Both the position numbers and the translations under genes were made by a program. DNA of 64,000 nt from Onchocerca lupi (lineage: Eukaryota; Nematoda; Chromadorea; Rhabditida; Onchocercidae). Location: contig JAOVVO010000011.1 of NCBI GenBank assembly GCA_028564675.1, positions 124,001-188,000 on the forward strand, given 5' to 3'. Position 1 is the stretch's first letter; the number at the start of each line of letters is the position of its first letter. Positions 46,804 through 60,305 of this stretch are shown in pieces. Below the pieces are notes generated by a model. It saw nothing but the letters and a program-made list of their open reading frames with translations. It searched no databases and had not been told where the DNA came from.

Positions 46804-48913
46804 CTAAAATATTACTAAAGATTGGTGGTACATATTCATTTCCATAATATCATACTATGACAAGATTTTGTTCACATTTGGTTTTTTTTTTTTTGTTCAA
46901 AATAAACTGAAATTGGCTTCATAACTTCTATCATAAATTATTTGATGAATAAAATTTATTTCGTTCAACAACAGACGAAATATCAAGAAAAAAAAAAGCA
47001 CGTAAACATGTAAACAAAAAATCAACTAAACAAATAAATAAAGAAAATAAAATTTGACACATTTTATCAATCATGTATGATATATACTTCAAAAAAAAAA
47101 AAAGAGAAACTCTTCCCCAATATAGTTAAAAATAATAAAAATCAAAAACATCTCTCAAACTTCACATCCTTCTATTGTCAAAGTTGCAAGAGCGCTTTTT
47201 TTTAGCATCTGCTGATATCCAAGTTGCAAGCTATAAACAACATAATTGACCTTTTTAACCATTCGAACCACTGCTTATCTTTCCATTCCCGCCAATGCTG
47301 TCATTCCCCCAACCCAATTAATTAGTCAGTCAATCAATCAATCAATCAATCAATCAATTTTCAGTTCTTTCCCAAAAAACTCAATAAGAATAAATGTTTG
47401 CACGGTGTTCCGTCCTATCAACCTTTATCTCTGCTTCCCTCCTTTTCTCTCTCCCTCTCCTCTTCCTCTCTCAATAGCATTCGTTCCTTGAAGCAAGCTT
47501 AAAACAAAACTCTCGGTGTTCGCAAATGTCTTCCATTTATCTTTTCTCTCTCCCTCAAAATAGTATTTCTCACAATTAGACAGAGAGAGAGAAAGAGAGA
47601 AAGAAAAGAAGAGATAGAGACGAGGAATTCCCTATTCAGAATGATATCAATTTCAATGTATTCTAAACAATTACAGAAAATGACAAACATTTGTTGCTAT
47701 ATAAAAATGAAATTTACATATAAATCTCATTGAAAAGTCATTCAATTATTCTACTATTATTCAACTATAATTATTAATTACATTTAATGCTGTTCAAAAT
47801 TATTGCAAATGATCTTAATTTAGTCTCAATAATAATGAACTTAAATTGCTCTCTTTCGCGCCAATCAATTACATATTTGATAATGTATTGAGAATCATTC
47901 AATGGGAAAAAAAAAAAAAAAAATCTTCGAAGCGCAAAGTCTAACATTTCATTTGGGCCATGCGTTATGCGTTGATAGAAATAAAACATAATGAAGAAAT
48001 AAATAGATGTTAACATCTGTTAAACAGAAAAATAGCTTCAGTATATCTTTTCCCTTACCTCTTTAAGAGGCCAAATCATCAATATCATTCAGGATAAATA
48101 ATAAAATACTCCACGAACTGTTATAACAATCCGATATTCTGATTAAATATTTGTTCTTTCCAAGAAAAAACGAAAACTGGTACCACTTTTGTCAGAAATT
48201 CTCATTCTTCGACCTTTCTCCTTAATTCACTGTATCATGAAGAAGAATAAGTGAACTTAATCCTAGCACATAACCCGCCACCAAATATTGTAAGTGGATA
48301 AAATTACACATAATGAGTCATGGATACATTATTGCCAGTGGAGAAAAAAAATGTATATTGTAATTTTGCTGTCCATTCTCAGCAAAAGTCTGCTATCATC
48401 TGCTATCAATCAGTCAATCACAGGAAATCCTTTCTATATAGTTTGTACCTTTCTTGCTATATTGGAAGATTAAACCTTATCGGATTGCCAAAATATCAGA
48501 AGTTTTCGATTCTTATATTTCTGTTATATCAATGATAAGTGATAATAATAATGTAATCAAAATATTATCAGAAGGAAAATAACTATCAAATACATCGAAT
48601 TAAATTTTTGAAATAAACTTTTCTCTATTTAACAGACTGAATCAATTTACTTTAACAATATCTTTCGTAGACGATAGTTTTGTGGTCATATTATACCAAT
48701 AAAAAAAGTAATTTTCCCGGAAGAATAGATAATTCCGAAGAGAGAAAGAGAAAGGAATAGGAGAGACGGTATGAAAGAGTATAAAAGATTTCCTCTCGGA
48801 TGGAACGGCTACATTTGAAGTACCGATGATGCCAGACAAATCAAAGTGCTCTTCTGCATGCCAAAGTATTAATGCGGAACAAATGAAATACATTCTCTTT
48901 CTACCTCTTCTAC

Positions 48914-48917
<4 letters not shown>

Positions 48918-48944
<27 letters not shown>

Positions 48945-48945
48945 G
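48918..48945. repeat. (TC)n microsatellite
   Basis: About 14 uninterrupted CT/TC units within a longer pyrimidine-rich stretch. Confidence 0.9.
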
Positions 48946-49366
48946 ACGAAAAAAAGATACAAGAGAAAGTAAAGATCAAAAGGATCAACAATGTTAATGT
49001 TGAAAAAGTTAAAAAAAATAAATTGTCAACATTGAAAAGAATGAGAAGACGAGAGGGAGGAAGAGTGGAATTCGTGTGCGGAGGTGGGCATTTGCCAACG
49101 TTCCTTCTCTTTCCATCCATCCATCCATCCATTCCAAAGGAGTATGGGTGGACACAATGCCATACAATCAGTTCGTGCAAATAAATATTTGGTCTTGTTT
49201 GTATTGTTTCTGCAATCTTCTACACATTGTAAAAGCTTTAAAAAGAATGAAGCATTCATTATTACTGGTATGTGTTTGCTATTGATGAGTAGGCGAAATG
49301 AGTGGGCGAATGAGTGGGTGATTAAATGAGCGGGCGAATGGATGGCGGGAAATGCACACGTGACAA

Positions 49367-49531
49367 GCGCTTGTTAGAGAATAACCAAGTAAATTGATCA
49401 CTGAGTTATTCTTTCCTTTTGTCGCACGTAGATAAAACAAAACAATTCAATTTCGCAGTATTCTTCTCTGCAAGCAACAAAGGAAAGAATAACCCAATGG
49501 TCAATTTACTTGGATATTCTCTAATAATCGC
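49367..49531. repeat. Inverted repeat with 54-bp arms
   Basis: GCGCTTGTTAGAGAATAACC and the following bases (49367-49421) are the near-complete reverse complement of 49478-49531, with a 56-bp spacer. The outer flanks contain related GAATGAGTGGGCG-type short tandem units on both sides (about 49290-49350 and 49562-49630). Confidence 0.75.
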
Positions 49532-50756
49532 TTATAACATCTCTAATAATCACTTGTAACATTAGTGGGTGAAGAGATGAGCGGGCGGTGAGTGCGTAAG
49601 CAAGATGAATGGTCGAATGAATGGACGACGGGTGATGAAATATTTGAAGAGCAAAATAAACAGAACAGAACCCCCCGTTGAGAATGACAATCAGTTTGAC
49701 TTGCAACGGTGTGATTTAATGGCATTTTTCCTTCAATTTCATTCAAAAAACTTCAAAAAAAATAGTAATGAAATCTGAGAATGGAATTAAAAATTAAAAA
49801 TTGTGATAGAAACTTTGAGATTATAGTTAGAAGGAGAAATTTTGAGGGACTATATAGACAGAGCTTAAATGGAAAAAGACAGACAAAAGTTCAATTTAAT
49901 CACTTTCAGTAATAAACAAACACGATGATAGTTGGAACTGAATATGACAAGAAGGAAATTGAGATTTCGATTGCAATGAATGAAAAAGAGTTTGAGAGCT
50001 TAAGAGAAACAGATGTTGCTTTTCTTGCTTGCCTGCATTTCTATGTTTTATGTATGTGTTGAAGTATGCAGCTGCAGTGGGCATACAAAAAATTAAAAAA
50101 TTCAATGCATGCAAGAAATATGCGCATATACTGTTTGATGACATGATGATAGCGATAATGACAGGAATAATTATGATCATGATGAACTATCGACTATATA
50201 TTAGTGATAATAATCGTAATCATCGTTTAGCAAAAGAAATACTCCTTAGAGTTTAATTTTACATCTCCCAAGCATATTAATGTTATCTGTTAGTTAAAAT
50301 TATTATAAAAGTCGTAAAAAAGATTAACTTTAAACGAAATTTGATAAATGACTTATTTTTCGAATTGATTTCTCTCTTCTTCCGGGACTTTAGATGAAAC
50401 CTTATTAAAATTAATCTATTTAATTAATTAAATTACACTGATATTTATTGTCAGACATTAATAAATTTCAAACCGGATGAGTTAGACATAAAATCATGAT
50501 GACAGAATATTGTAAAAATATGATGCAATGTTACCAGCATGATAAATGACAATTCAAAGAACTAGAACTTTTCAAATCTAACTAACCATTGTGATATCTT
50601 TTCATTTTTGGAAATTAGTGCAAGCTAAAGAAATGTTGATTCAATGTTCGCATAATATGACAAGACTGGGACTTTCTAGATTTAACCATATGCTATTTCT
50701 TTATTTTTTTTTTTTTTGCAAACTTTTAAAAGCCAAAATATAGTTGAAAAAAGGAT

Positions 50757-50790
<34 letters not shown>

Positions 50791-51987
50791 ACATTAGTTA
50801 TGCAGAATATCCAAGAAATCATTCTTGCAATAATGATGACATCTTTCCTCCACAAGTGATATAAGGATTCAATAACAGTTTTGCATTAAGTTCAACAATT
50901 GTATGCCAAACCTACAACGATCATTCTCTACATTGATAAACTAAGGAGAGCATGATAACATGTCATCCATGTGATGAAGACATGTCATCTCCTGTCTATT
51001 ACCTATCTTTTCTCTTTTCGTTTCTTCCAAATGTATACAACAAACATTTTGCAAATGGCGACATCAAACAATTCCAAGAATGCGAACAAATTACAATAGC
51101 TTGGAATGATACTGTGATCATGCAAGCCTATAAATATCAAATTATTGCTTCCTTTTTTTCCTTTTCCTTATCAGTCTTATCAACCCTCATCATATTGATC
51201 ATCAAAATTAGTGATTTTCTTTTTTACCCAATGATACCGTATCACCACATCTGCACACCGCTGCTATAAAGGGAAAATAAAATTTATTCATAATATAATA
51301 CTATTTTCCATCCATTACTTCTTCACCCTCGCAAAAATAATTGTATTTATAAGTGAATTTCTTTCTCTCCTCGCCCATTCTGAGATATTCTGTGTGATTC
51401 AATCTTAACAAATTTATGATTGAATCACGAAAATTCTAAGAATGAACTTGTCAAGATCGAATCACAGATTTTCAAATATAATCTTAGGACAGATTTCAAT
51501 TCAAATATAATCTTGGAATATATTTCCATTCAAATATAATAGAATATATTCTAAAATTATCCTGAATGGAATAGTTTTACGGGATCCATTTTTAAAAAAC
51601 TTTCAAAAAAACAACTGGGAAATCCCGGTTCTTATATTATTTTAATCTATATAAATAATTGCTAAATATATTGAAGTATAGTTTCGGAGGTTATTTTTAT
51701 AAATTCCTGACAATAAGCTGAATCTTTATAACGATTTAGCGGTAGAGAAACAGGATAAAATAATTTATCTTACGCGCATCAAATATGCCAAAAAAGTTTA
51801 GGCTAAGATGATATTTCACTGATATCAAATTGACCATAAAAATTTGAAAACTAAAGAATTAAAAATTTAGAAATGAATCCAAAAATAATGAAAAGAAATT
51901 TCAAAAATATTATTTTGCCAAAATTATCATAAGCAAAGTATTAAATGCTATTAATCAATTATTTCTAATTTTAAAAATGGAAATCTC

Positions 51988-52028
<41 letters not shown>

Positions 52029-53024
52029 AACAAAGTAGTAAAATTCCGATTTACATTGAAAACACACACAAGTTCGCGCATTCTCTAAATTCCATCAAAT
52101 CTCCCTTGTCATCCGTCTCATTCCTGTCTTTTACAACCATTGGAAGTTTACTCCCCCGTGTTCTACCCACTCCTACCCCCGCCCCCGTCCCTCATCTTCA
52201 ATTTGATCTGATAAACAACAAAATGTCAGACGAGAAATGAACCCAATTTCTCAACCATACTTCTTTCCCTTCCATAAATCATATATCATTATCATCATAC
52301 TTCACATTTTGCCGTGTCATAAATTATTATGTTCGACAAATTCAACTTATCAAATTATTAGATACACTTTTTTTTTCCTCATAAATGATATTTTAGTAGG
52401 AAAAAAAATTTTAATGCAAATTAATCTAATTAAATATTTCTTACTTATTTGAATCAAATGAACAACAACAATTTCGATAACAACAACAAATATAAAATGC
52501 TACTATCTAAATATTTACACTACATCTAAATGCTTAATTATTCCGAGTTATCTTTGATAAGAAATTAAGAATATAAGAAAAGAGAGAAAGAGTATGATAA
52601 GAAGTTAAATATATAAGAAACAGAGAAACGATATGATAAGAGACTATGGCAATAAGAAATAAAGAAAGAATAATGATAGTGATATGATAGCATTCAAAAA
52701 GATAACTAAAGAGAAGCAATTCATCAAAATGATAGGAAAAGAAAATGGTATAATCCCTCAAATTGCAATTAATAGCTTATGTGTAACTGTGAGTGATTTT
52801 TTTTTTTGCTATGCTAATATAAACAATAGGTCAATTTGAATGATTGACCTTTCATCATATCTATTATCATTCATTCCAATGTTAGTGATAAGAATAGATT
52901 GATAAGAATGAATAGTATAATTGCATTCAAAGACTATATAAACATATAAATGCAAGCATTAACCATTTCAGCAACAATAATAATAATAATGGAAAAGAGT
53001 GCAAAATGATGACGATAGTAAATA

Positions 53025-53172
53025 GCCCTCCGAAGACTCCCGCTCACCCGCCCCTCGATAAATGCTGAATGGCTCTCCGAAGAATCCCGCTTATCCGCCC
53101 CCGAAGACCCCCGCTCATCCACCTCCCTCCCCCGAAGACCTCCGCTCACCCGCCCCCCGACAAATGCTGAAT
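53025..53172. repeat. GC-rich minisatellite, four units
   Basis: Units of about 30-46 bp share CCGAAGACTCCCGCTCACCC-type cores. The first and last end in an AAATGCTGAAT tail. This is one of the few GC-rich spots in the window. The minus strand is open across it (GGRVSGGLRGREVDERGSSG), but this is repeat translation. Confidence 0.8.
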
Positions 53173-53924
53173 AAATCGGTTGTGGTGGTACACAATTTTG
53201 ATTTCTGTTATCGAAATTAATAGATTTTTGCCATCCAAATCGAAAAATCTCCACCCTCTCTACAACGTTCCTCCTCTTCGTCCTTTTCCTTTCTTTCCTC
53301 TTTCTCTTCTCATCTCCCCCGACTTTCCTCCTCTCCCGATTTCTTTTCTCTCCGCATTTCTCATTTATTTATTATTTTGTTCACACTATGCCGACGGCGC
53401 TGATGTTCTAGGAAACATTTGCGCCTCTCATTTCCTCTCATCTTCTCTCACCTCTTCCCTAGGCGTTTTATTTCATAGGCTTATTTTTGTTTCCTTCCAC
53501 TTTTTTAACCTCATTCCTCTCTATTTTCTCCTCCATTTCAACATTCTCTTTCGTCTGCAACAATTATAAGCACAAATGTTTATCATGAAGAGTACAAATG
53601 GTTTTGAATGAGAAGGAAATGAAAATCATTTACCCTTTTCCTCATTTCCTCTCTTCCTCCTTCTTTCCTTGAAGGGATGAAATCATTTCTCTCTCTCTCT
53701 CTCCCTCTCATCTCTTCTTTCTTTTCTTCCTCTTTCTATCTCGGGAGAAATATCCGCGAGAAACAAGCACCGCACAGATAGTCTTTCTATTATCGATAAG
53801 CTTTTTTAAATGATAATAGAAAAAAGAGATTGAACTTTTTCAAATCTCCCGTCAAACATATCATAGATTATCGATTGAATTTTTCGTACTAAGTGAAAGA
53901 AATATTTGAAATACGACAGAAATT

Positions 53925-54100
53925 CCCTGAGATATCTCAAGAAATTCATTGGTATAAGTTTTCTGAGATATCCCAAAGAGTTCATTAATACGAATCAAAA
54001 CTCTCAGATATCTCAAAAAATTCATTGACATAAATCTGAGACATGTCAAAGAATTCATTAGCACAAACATTCTGAGATATCCCAAAAAACATTCATTGTT
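53925..54100. repeat. About 36-bp tandem repeat, five units, each with a GAGATATC palindrome
   Basis: Units read CTGAGATATCTCAAGAAATT followed by CATT and a variable AT-rich tail. Four of the five keep the TGAGATATC(T/C)CA core, which is palindromic in the first unit. Confidence 0.8.
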
Positions 54101-54426
54101 TATTACTGCATAGAATAATGAATACATCAAATTATCATATGGAGAAATTTAGGGAAAGAAAAAAAAGGACGGAAGAGATAATCATTTTCATTCGGTATCA
54201 ATGATATTGAACTTAGATAGCGCGGAGAGGCGGGGAGCGGGGAAGAGAATTTTATCTAATAGGATAGGATAGGATAGACGTGAGACAGACGTAATCCTGA
54301 ATAAATAGGATAGAGAAGTGATGAATAATGGTGATATGATATGTGATAAATACATATGCATGTCGTCAATAGATAAAAGAGTAATACGAGATTGAGTGTG
54401 CATGTTGCAACGAGATGATGGCAAAT

Positions 54427-54476
54427 GGATCGATGGATCGATCGATCGATCGATCGATCGATTCGATCGAATCGAA
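54427..54476. repeat. (GATC)n tetranucleotide repeat
   Basis: About nine GATC units, followed by an imperfect ATTCGATCGAATCGAAT palindromic edge. Confidence 0.9.
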
Positions 54477-54788
54477 TCAAGCCGAACCCATCCATTTATA
54501 TGTAGTGGATTCTGATGCTACCATAAGCTTCTTCTTCATCATCATCTTAATAGGAGATTCTTTACGCTTTCTCTATCATTATTGATGATGACAAATGATA
54601 ATAATGATGATAACGATGACGATACTTCTCCTTCGACTGTTCTCGATGATTATCACTCATACACATTACAGATCTTTTCCATTTCCTTGTCCTGATGCTA
54701 TTATCATCTTATTACTATCATTATCTTTCTTATCTTGTGTAACTTATTCGATCATTGTTGCCGTTGCTGTCGTCATCATTTCTCTAAC

Positions 54789-54975
54789 ACTATTATTATT
54801 ATTATTATTTATTATTTATTATTTATTGTTTATTATTTATTTATCAATTATTTATTATTTATTATTTATTGTTTATTATTTATTTATTAATTATTTATTA
54901 TTTATTATTCATTATTTATTATTTGTTATTTATTACTATTATTATTTTTTTTTCACTATTATTATTATTATTCCT
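54789..54975. repeat. (TTA)n / (TTTA)n repeat
   Basis: Interspersed TTA and TTTA units. The open frame across it (Tyr/Leu/Ile runs) is repeat translation. Confidence 0.9.
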
Positions 54976-56280
54976 TGAATTATACTGTCATATTACTGCT
55001 ATTATCTATTATTGTCACTGCAAATGTTATCATCATTTATTTCATTATCTTTATTATCAATAAAACTATTGTCGTGATCGTTATCACCTAATATCATTGA
55101 AAACTAGGGTGTCACTATAATTACTGTTAATAACAGATTATAAAATGATAATGATAATCATACTCTAATGAGAATTATTTTTCTAATCGTACTTATTGAG
55201 AAAATGTTTCTCAAAATAAACTTCAAATAAAAATTTAAAAAAAAAAATTGTAAATTGTTCGGAATTTCGTGCACAACGATTAATCAATCGTAAAATCGTT
55301 TTATGAAACAGAATATTTCTCTAAAATGAAATGTATACAATTTCAAAGAATTCCAGTTTTTTTTTTTTTTTTGTGAAATTTGTTAAATTCTTGTAATTTA
55401 AAAAAAAAAAAAAATTGAAAACTATTAGCAAAAATTTGAAAGAATATGTATGTTTTGATTTACTCAATTCTTATGATAAAAAAGAGTATCGCAAAAAATT
55501 ATCAGAATATAAAATTTAGATCAAAATTGAATCCAAGTAAGAAATTTATTCAATATTGTAATCATAATTTTAAATTAAAATTAAATATTATATTCAAATA
55601 TTTTTTTATGACAATTTTCCGCAATTCAAGGATTGAAATATTTCAAAGCACGTATAATAATCGCAAACATCAAATATCACGTGATAAAATATTTCTAATG
55701 TATGTCTGATCAGATATTACACATTTTTGACGCAATTTTGATCACGTGTGAAAACGAATGAAACGTGTGAAAACGAATGAAACGTGTGAAAACGTCCGTG
55801 TAATTACAAATATATATTACGCTTAATGACTACTTTAATAAAGCAATAAAAACGATGAAGTAAGATAAAAAGTTATAATTTTCATTGTTTCTTGTCTCCT
55901 TTCTTGTTTCCTTCAAATCCGATTTACAACAGAGACAAAGTGAGGAAAAAAGCTGGAAAATTCCATAATGTTGATAAATCCCTTTTCTTTTCATCTTATC
56001 CTTTGACATTTTGCTCAAAAATTTCTCCAATAAAGAAATGAAACCTGAACAGGTCAATAGGTCAATTAGTCTACTTCCTTATTGCTCTTACACAAAAGAG
56101 ACGTGACGTGACGTGACGTAACGCTTAATACTTCGCTCTTCAATTTTAGTTACGAAAAAGAAAAAGATCAAAATGCTACTGATAATAGAAGGAGAAGAGA
56201 AAAACTTCAACTAGGAAAGAAGTCATCAAAGATCACTAGATAAAAGAAAAAAAAAAAGCAGAATCCAGACGAAGCATTGG

Positions 56281-56563
56281 AAGAATCTGTGTATATCTAT
56301 GTGTATGCATGTGTGTATGTGTATGTGTATGTGTATGCATGTGTGTATGTATGTATGTGTATGTGTGCATGTGTATGTTGTATCTGTGAATATAGTGTGT
56401 GTGTGTGTGTGTGTTTGAATATGTGTATGTCTGCACTATGTGTATGTGTTACTGTATGTATGTGCATGTATATATATGTATGTCTGTGTATGTTTGTGTA
56501 TGTATGTGCATGTATGTATGTGTATGTGTGCATGTGTATGTGTATGTGTGTGTGTGTGTGTTT
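56281..56563. repeat. (TG)n-rich / (TATG)n microsatellite, about 280 bp
   Basis: Alternating TGTG and TATG units, open in several frames on both strands as expected for a dinucleotide repeat. Confidence 0.9.
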
Positions 56564-56787
56564 GCTAATAAACATAAAAGCATCATCTATCGTCGCAAAT
56601 GATTGCAATTTAAGGAATGGGAAAGCGAAAGATCGGCAAATCTATCCATCATACAAAACCCATTGTTATTTCTTCATTTTGTTGAAAAAGAAAAAACGAA
56701 TTTTTTCAACAAAGAGAATTCCCATCAGAAAACATATTTTCAAACATCATTTTTAGAAAGTAATCGAAAATTCCACAAAAAAAAAAA

Positions 56788-56894
56788 GCTTGCCCCGCCT
56801 TGCCGCGACTCATCTCTCGATGCCTTCCCTCCCAAAAAAAAAAGAAGAAAAAAAAGAAAACTTGCCCCGCCTTGCCACGATTCATCTCTCAATA
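56788..56894. repeat. Direct repeat of a GC-rich 34-bp block
   Basis: CTTGCCCCGCCTTGCC with CGA(C/T)TCATCTCTC(G/A)AT occurs at 56789-56822 and 56861-56893, separated by A-rich sequence. Confidence 0.8.
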
Positions 56895-58460
56895 TCTTTC
56901 TTGAAGAGATTTCGAAATTAAAATTCTTTCCACATCTTTTTAAAATATTCATTTCAAAATATGAAACTATAAGTGAAAAATTTTATTGCAGAAAAAAAAA
57001 AAAAATCATTGGAAAGTTTAAATTTAAATTATTATTAATTATTGTTGGTAAATTTTTTGAAAGTAATCAAAAATTTCTCAAAAAAACTTTATTCTCATTC
57101 TATCATAATCATACTGTTATCTTTTCTCTCTCTCTCTAACAAGAAGCAATTAATTATTCATTATTTTTTTGAAATGATAAGTAAAAAGTTTGATTTGAAA
57201 AGAAAATATTTGAAAGTTCAAACTTTTCTACCACTACTACTATTACAATTACTAATGAGGGAAAATGTTGAAAGCAACAATATTCAGACATTTTACTATC
57301 AACCAATCAAATTAAACGGTCGAATTTTTCAAATATTCAAGAGCAAAAGTTTTAAGAGTATTAAAATGAAATAAAATTTATATCACAAAATTAATCTTCT
57401 CTTCCATATCTTTATCCAATAATTCATTTTCCTTCTCCTATCTTCTATTTTTTCTTCTTCTCCAATCTCTCATATCTATCCATTCTTTTCTCTCCCCCGC
57501 TCTTTACCGGTATTTATCCCATAATTCCTGATGTAAAATTTCTCTAAATTTGCATCATTTGATTTAAAAAAAAAAAAGAACCAAATAATATATGTGCCGC
57601 TTAATTTATTCAAGCATTACAATTAGATAATTGTTAGATTGAAAATTTAATAAAATTTTCAACAAATAAAAATTTAAAAAAAATTTGCAAAATATTTTAC
57701 AATTTTTTAAAATATTAATAAATATTCAATTGCTGAAAAGCTCTTAAAAAACAGGAATAGATAATTAAAGAATGATCAAGATAAGAAAGTGAAATTTGAA
57801 GAATTAGAATTAAAGTTAGATATAAAAGTCTGAAGTTAGAAAGTAAATAAAATTCATTTGAATATATTGAAAATCCTATTGGAATAATACTTTTAAGTTC
57901 TAAAATTCAATTTTGAAGTGACAAAAAAAAATTCATTACTCTGCAAACTTTGAATTTTCAATTTTATCACTGAATATGCAATTATTTTACGGTGAGATTT
58001 AAACACATAACATTGATAGCATTCAATTTATTTGTCTTTTTCAAACTTTTCAATTTGATGGAAATGAAAAATTTGAATCGAATTGATAAACATATCGACT
58101 GATACGAGTTATGTTTGTCAATTTCATTGACATATTCATCAAATCATCATTAGGTGTAAATTAAATTTTATTTTTGCTTTAGATTTAAATTTTAGAATTG
58201 AAAAATTTGAGAAATTTTGAGAAAAATTGAAAAGCTTTAGATTTAACTTTTAGAATTTTATTTAAAAAATTTTGCTTTGAAATTGAAATGATATGACATA
58301 CAAAGAAGGGAAAAAGAAGAAAAAGAAAAAAAAAAAATAGCTCTACTGAAAAGATAAATGGAAGGAAAAGTTTTCCAATTTTTTTGAATGATTAAAAAGA
58401 TTGAAATCAAAAAATTGAGCCATACAATTTTAGATATTTGGACCGGTTTTTAAACGAGCA

Positions 58461-58540
58461 TATCATCATCATCATCATCATCTCATCATCATCATCATAT
58501 CATTATCATCATCATCATCATCATCATCGTCATCATCAGA
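58461..58540. repeat. (ATC)n microsatellite
   Basis: About 25 near-perfect ATC/CAT triplets with two interruptions. Confidence 0.9.
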
Positions 58541-59630
58541 ATATCGATTCAAAGCAGACCAAACTTAACGTAATCAATATGGCAGGCAAAAACTTTTATA
58601 CGAAAAACGACTTGCAGAAAATAGAACAGAAAAAAAAAAAAAAAAAAAAAACGTTGTCAAATTGGAATGATTTAAAAAAAAAAAATTACTAAAAAAATCA
58701 ATGACCTTTGGAAATGTGCCATTAACTTTATGATTGAAAAAAAAGAAAAAAGAAAGTAGCATTTTTATGTATGAAAAAGTGAATTCATTTTTCAGAAATT
58801 TTAATTTAATGTTCAGAAAAATTTAAAAAAAATAATTTTTCAAATTTTTAACTTGAATTACTTGATTTGAATTTATTTTACCTTTCCAATCTTTTATTCC
58901 TTTAAGAATGCAATTTAAATTTTGAAAGTCTATTTTTAAGATTAGTAAAATTTATTGCATCAAATTGTCGAGAATTTTGAAAAATTTAAAATTGACAAAA
59001 AAAGAATAAGGCAATATTTGAACCATAAAGAAAGTGTTATAACATTTTTAGACATAAATCAATTCATCCATTTCTCGAGTTATCCTATTCATCAAGCCTT
59101 GTAAAAATCTAAACATGGAAGATTTCTTTAAGATTTGATAATATTGAGACATAAAATCTTCCACCAAATAAGTTATTGTCGTCGAGTAGTAAGAAAAAAT
59201 TTAATTTTATAAAAATTTTCCAATTTTATTAACAAATCATAGATCCAAAAAAGAAAAAAAAATAGAAGAAAATGAAAAGTTAGAAAATCTTCGCAATCAA
59301 TGATTGCAAAGATCAAAATTTAGCGAAATCATTTTCTTTAATTGTATTAAATTTAAAGTTTTGATTGAAAAAAAAAAAAAATTACCAAGAAATGGGAAAA
59401 ATTCACATTTCTTCATTACTACTATAAATATGATCTTTTTACATGATGATGCAAAATGTTGGCCACCGAATACAGCTTATCATCATGTAAATGATCATTC
59501 ATTAAAGATTAACGATCATTTCGAGTTCAGCTAGTCTCTATAAAAAAGATAAAAATGTAAATAATCGTTTGTTCAAAATTGTAAATCTCCGAATGTTCTC
59601 AAACAAGCTTCTTATCGATATGAAAACATG

Positions 59631-59897
59631 TGCCTATACGAATGCAATGTTATTTCAATTTTTCAAATCAATTGATGAAGAATTTGCAACATTGTGTAAA
59701 AATGAATAATGCAAAAAAAATAGGCGTGGTCAATAAATTTAGTCGTTCACTTACTTTTTTTTATCTGTAACAAGTTGAAAAAAAAAAAAGAGAAAGTTAT
59801 ATCTATATAGAAATAGGGATCTATTCGAATGTAATATTGTTTCAAATTTTCGAATCAATTGGTGGAGAATTTGGAAAATTGTATGGAAATGATGAAC
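59631..59897. repeat. Pair of diverged direct copies of about 80 bp with parallel open frames
   Basis: 59631-59712 and 59819-59897 align along their length. The same reading frame in both gives similar peptides: YTNAMLFQFFKSIDEEFATL and YSNVILFQIFESIGGEFGKL. The first meets a stop within a few codons. Confidence 0.5.
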
Positions 59898-60252
59898 AAC
59901 GAACTTTCACATTTTTATTTATTTCGATAATCTGCTGTAAAATTCATTAAAATTGAATTCATAAAATTGGATACTGAAAATTGTGTCTTGAATTAAATGA
60001 AAATCTTGAGTTAAATGAAAAATCATGAATTAAATATCATAGTCTAAATAGATCACTATTGGATGTAAATATACAATAATGAAATATCTATGATATTTGA
60101 TTTCTTTTATCAAAAACCTTTTTTAAGAATGTAATTATTTGGATAAATAGACTATGATAATTTGAATAAATATGAACGATAGAATTTTGCTATTTGAAAA
60201 GTTCAAATGAAAATTGGTGATCGAAATCTGAGAATTTATCGATACATTCTTT

Positions 60253-60254
<2 letters not shown>

Positions 60255-60304
<50 letters not shown>
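60255..60304. repeat. (TC)n microsatellite
   Basis: About 25 uninterrupted CT units. Confidence 0.95.

Positions 60305-60305
<1 letters not shown>

Noticed and set aside
54427..54476. Possible CRISPR-like or operator array in the GATC repeats
   Set aside because: This is eukaryotic DNA with a plain tetranucleotide microsatellite; no repeat-spacer structure exists anywhere in the window.
54595..54978. 127-codon open frame rich in Tyr, Leu and Ile
   Set aside because: It translates a TTA/TTTA repeat.
56277..56756. 159-codon open frame rich in Cys, Val, Tyr and Met
   Set aside because: It translates a TG/TATG microsatellite; the opposite strand is equally open.
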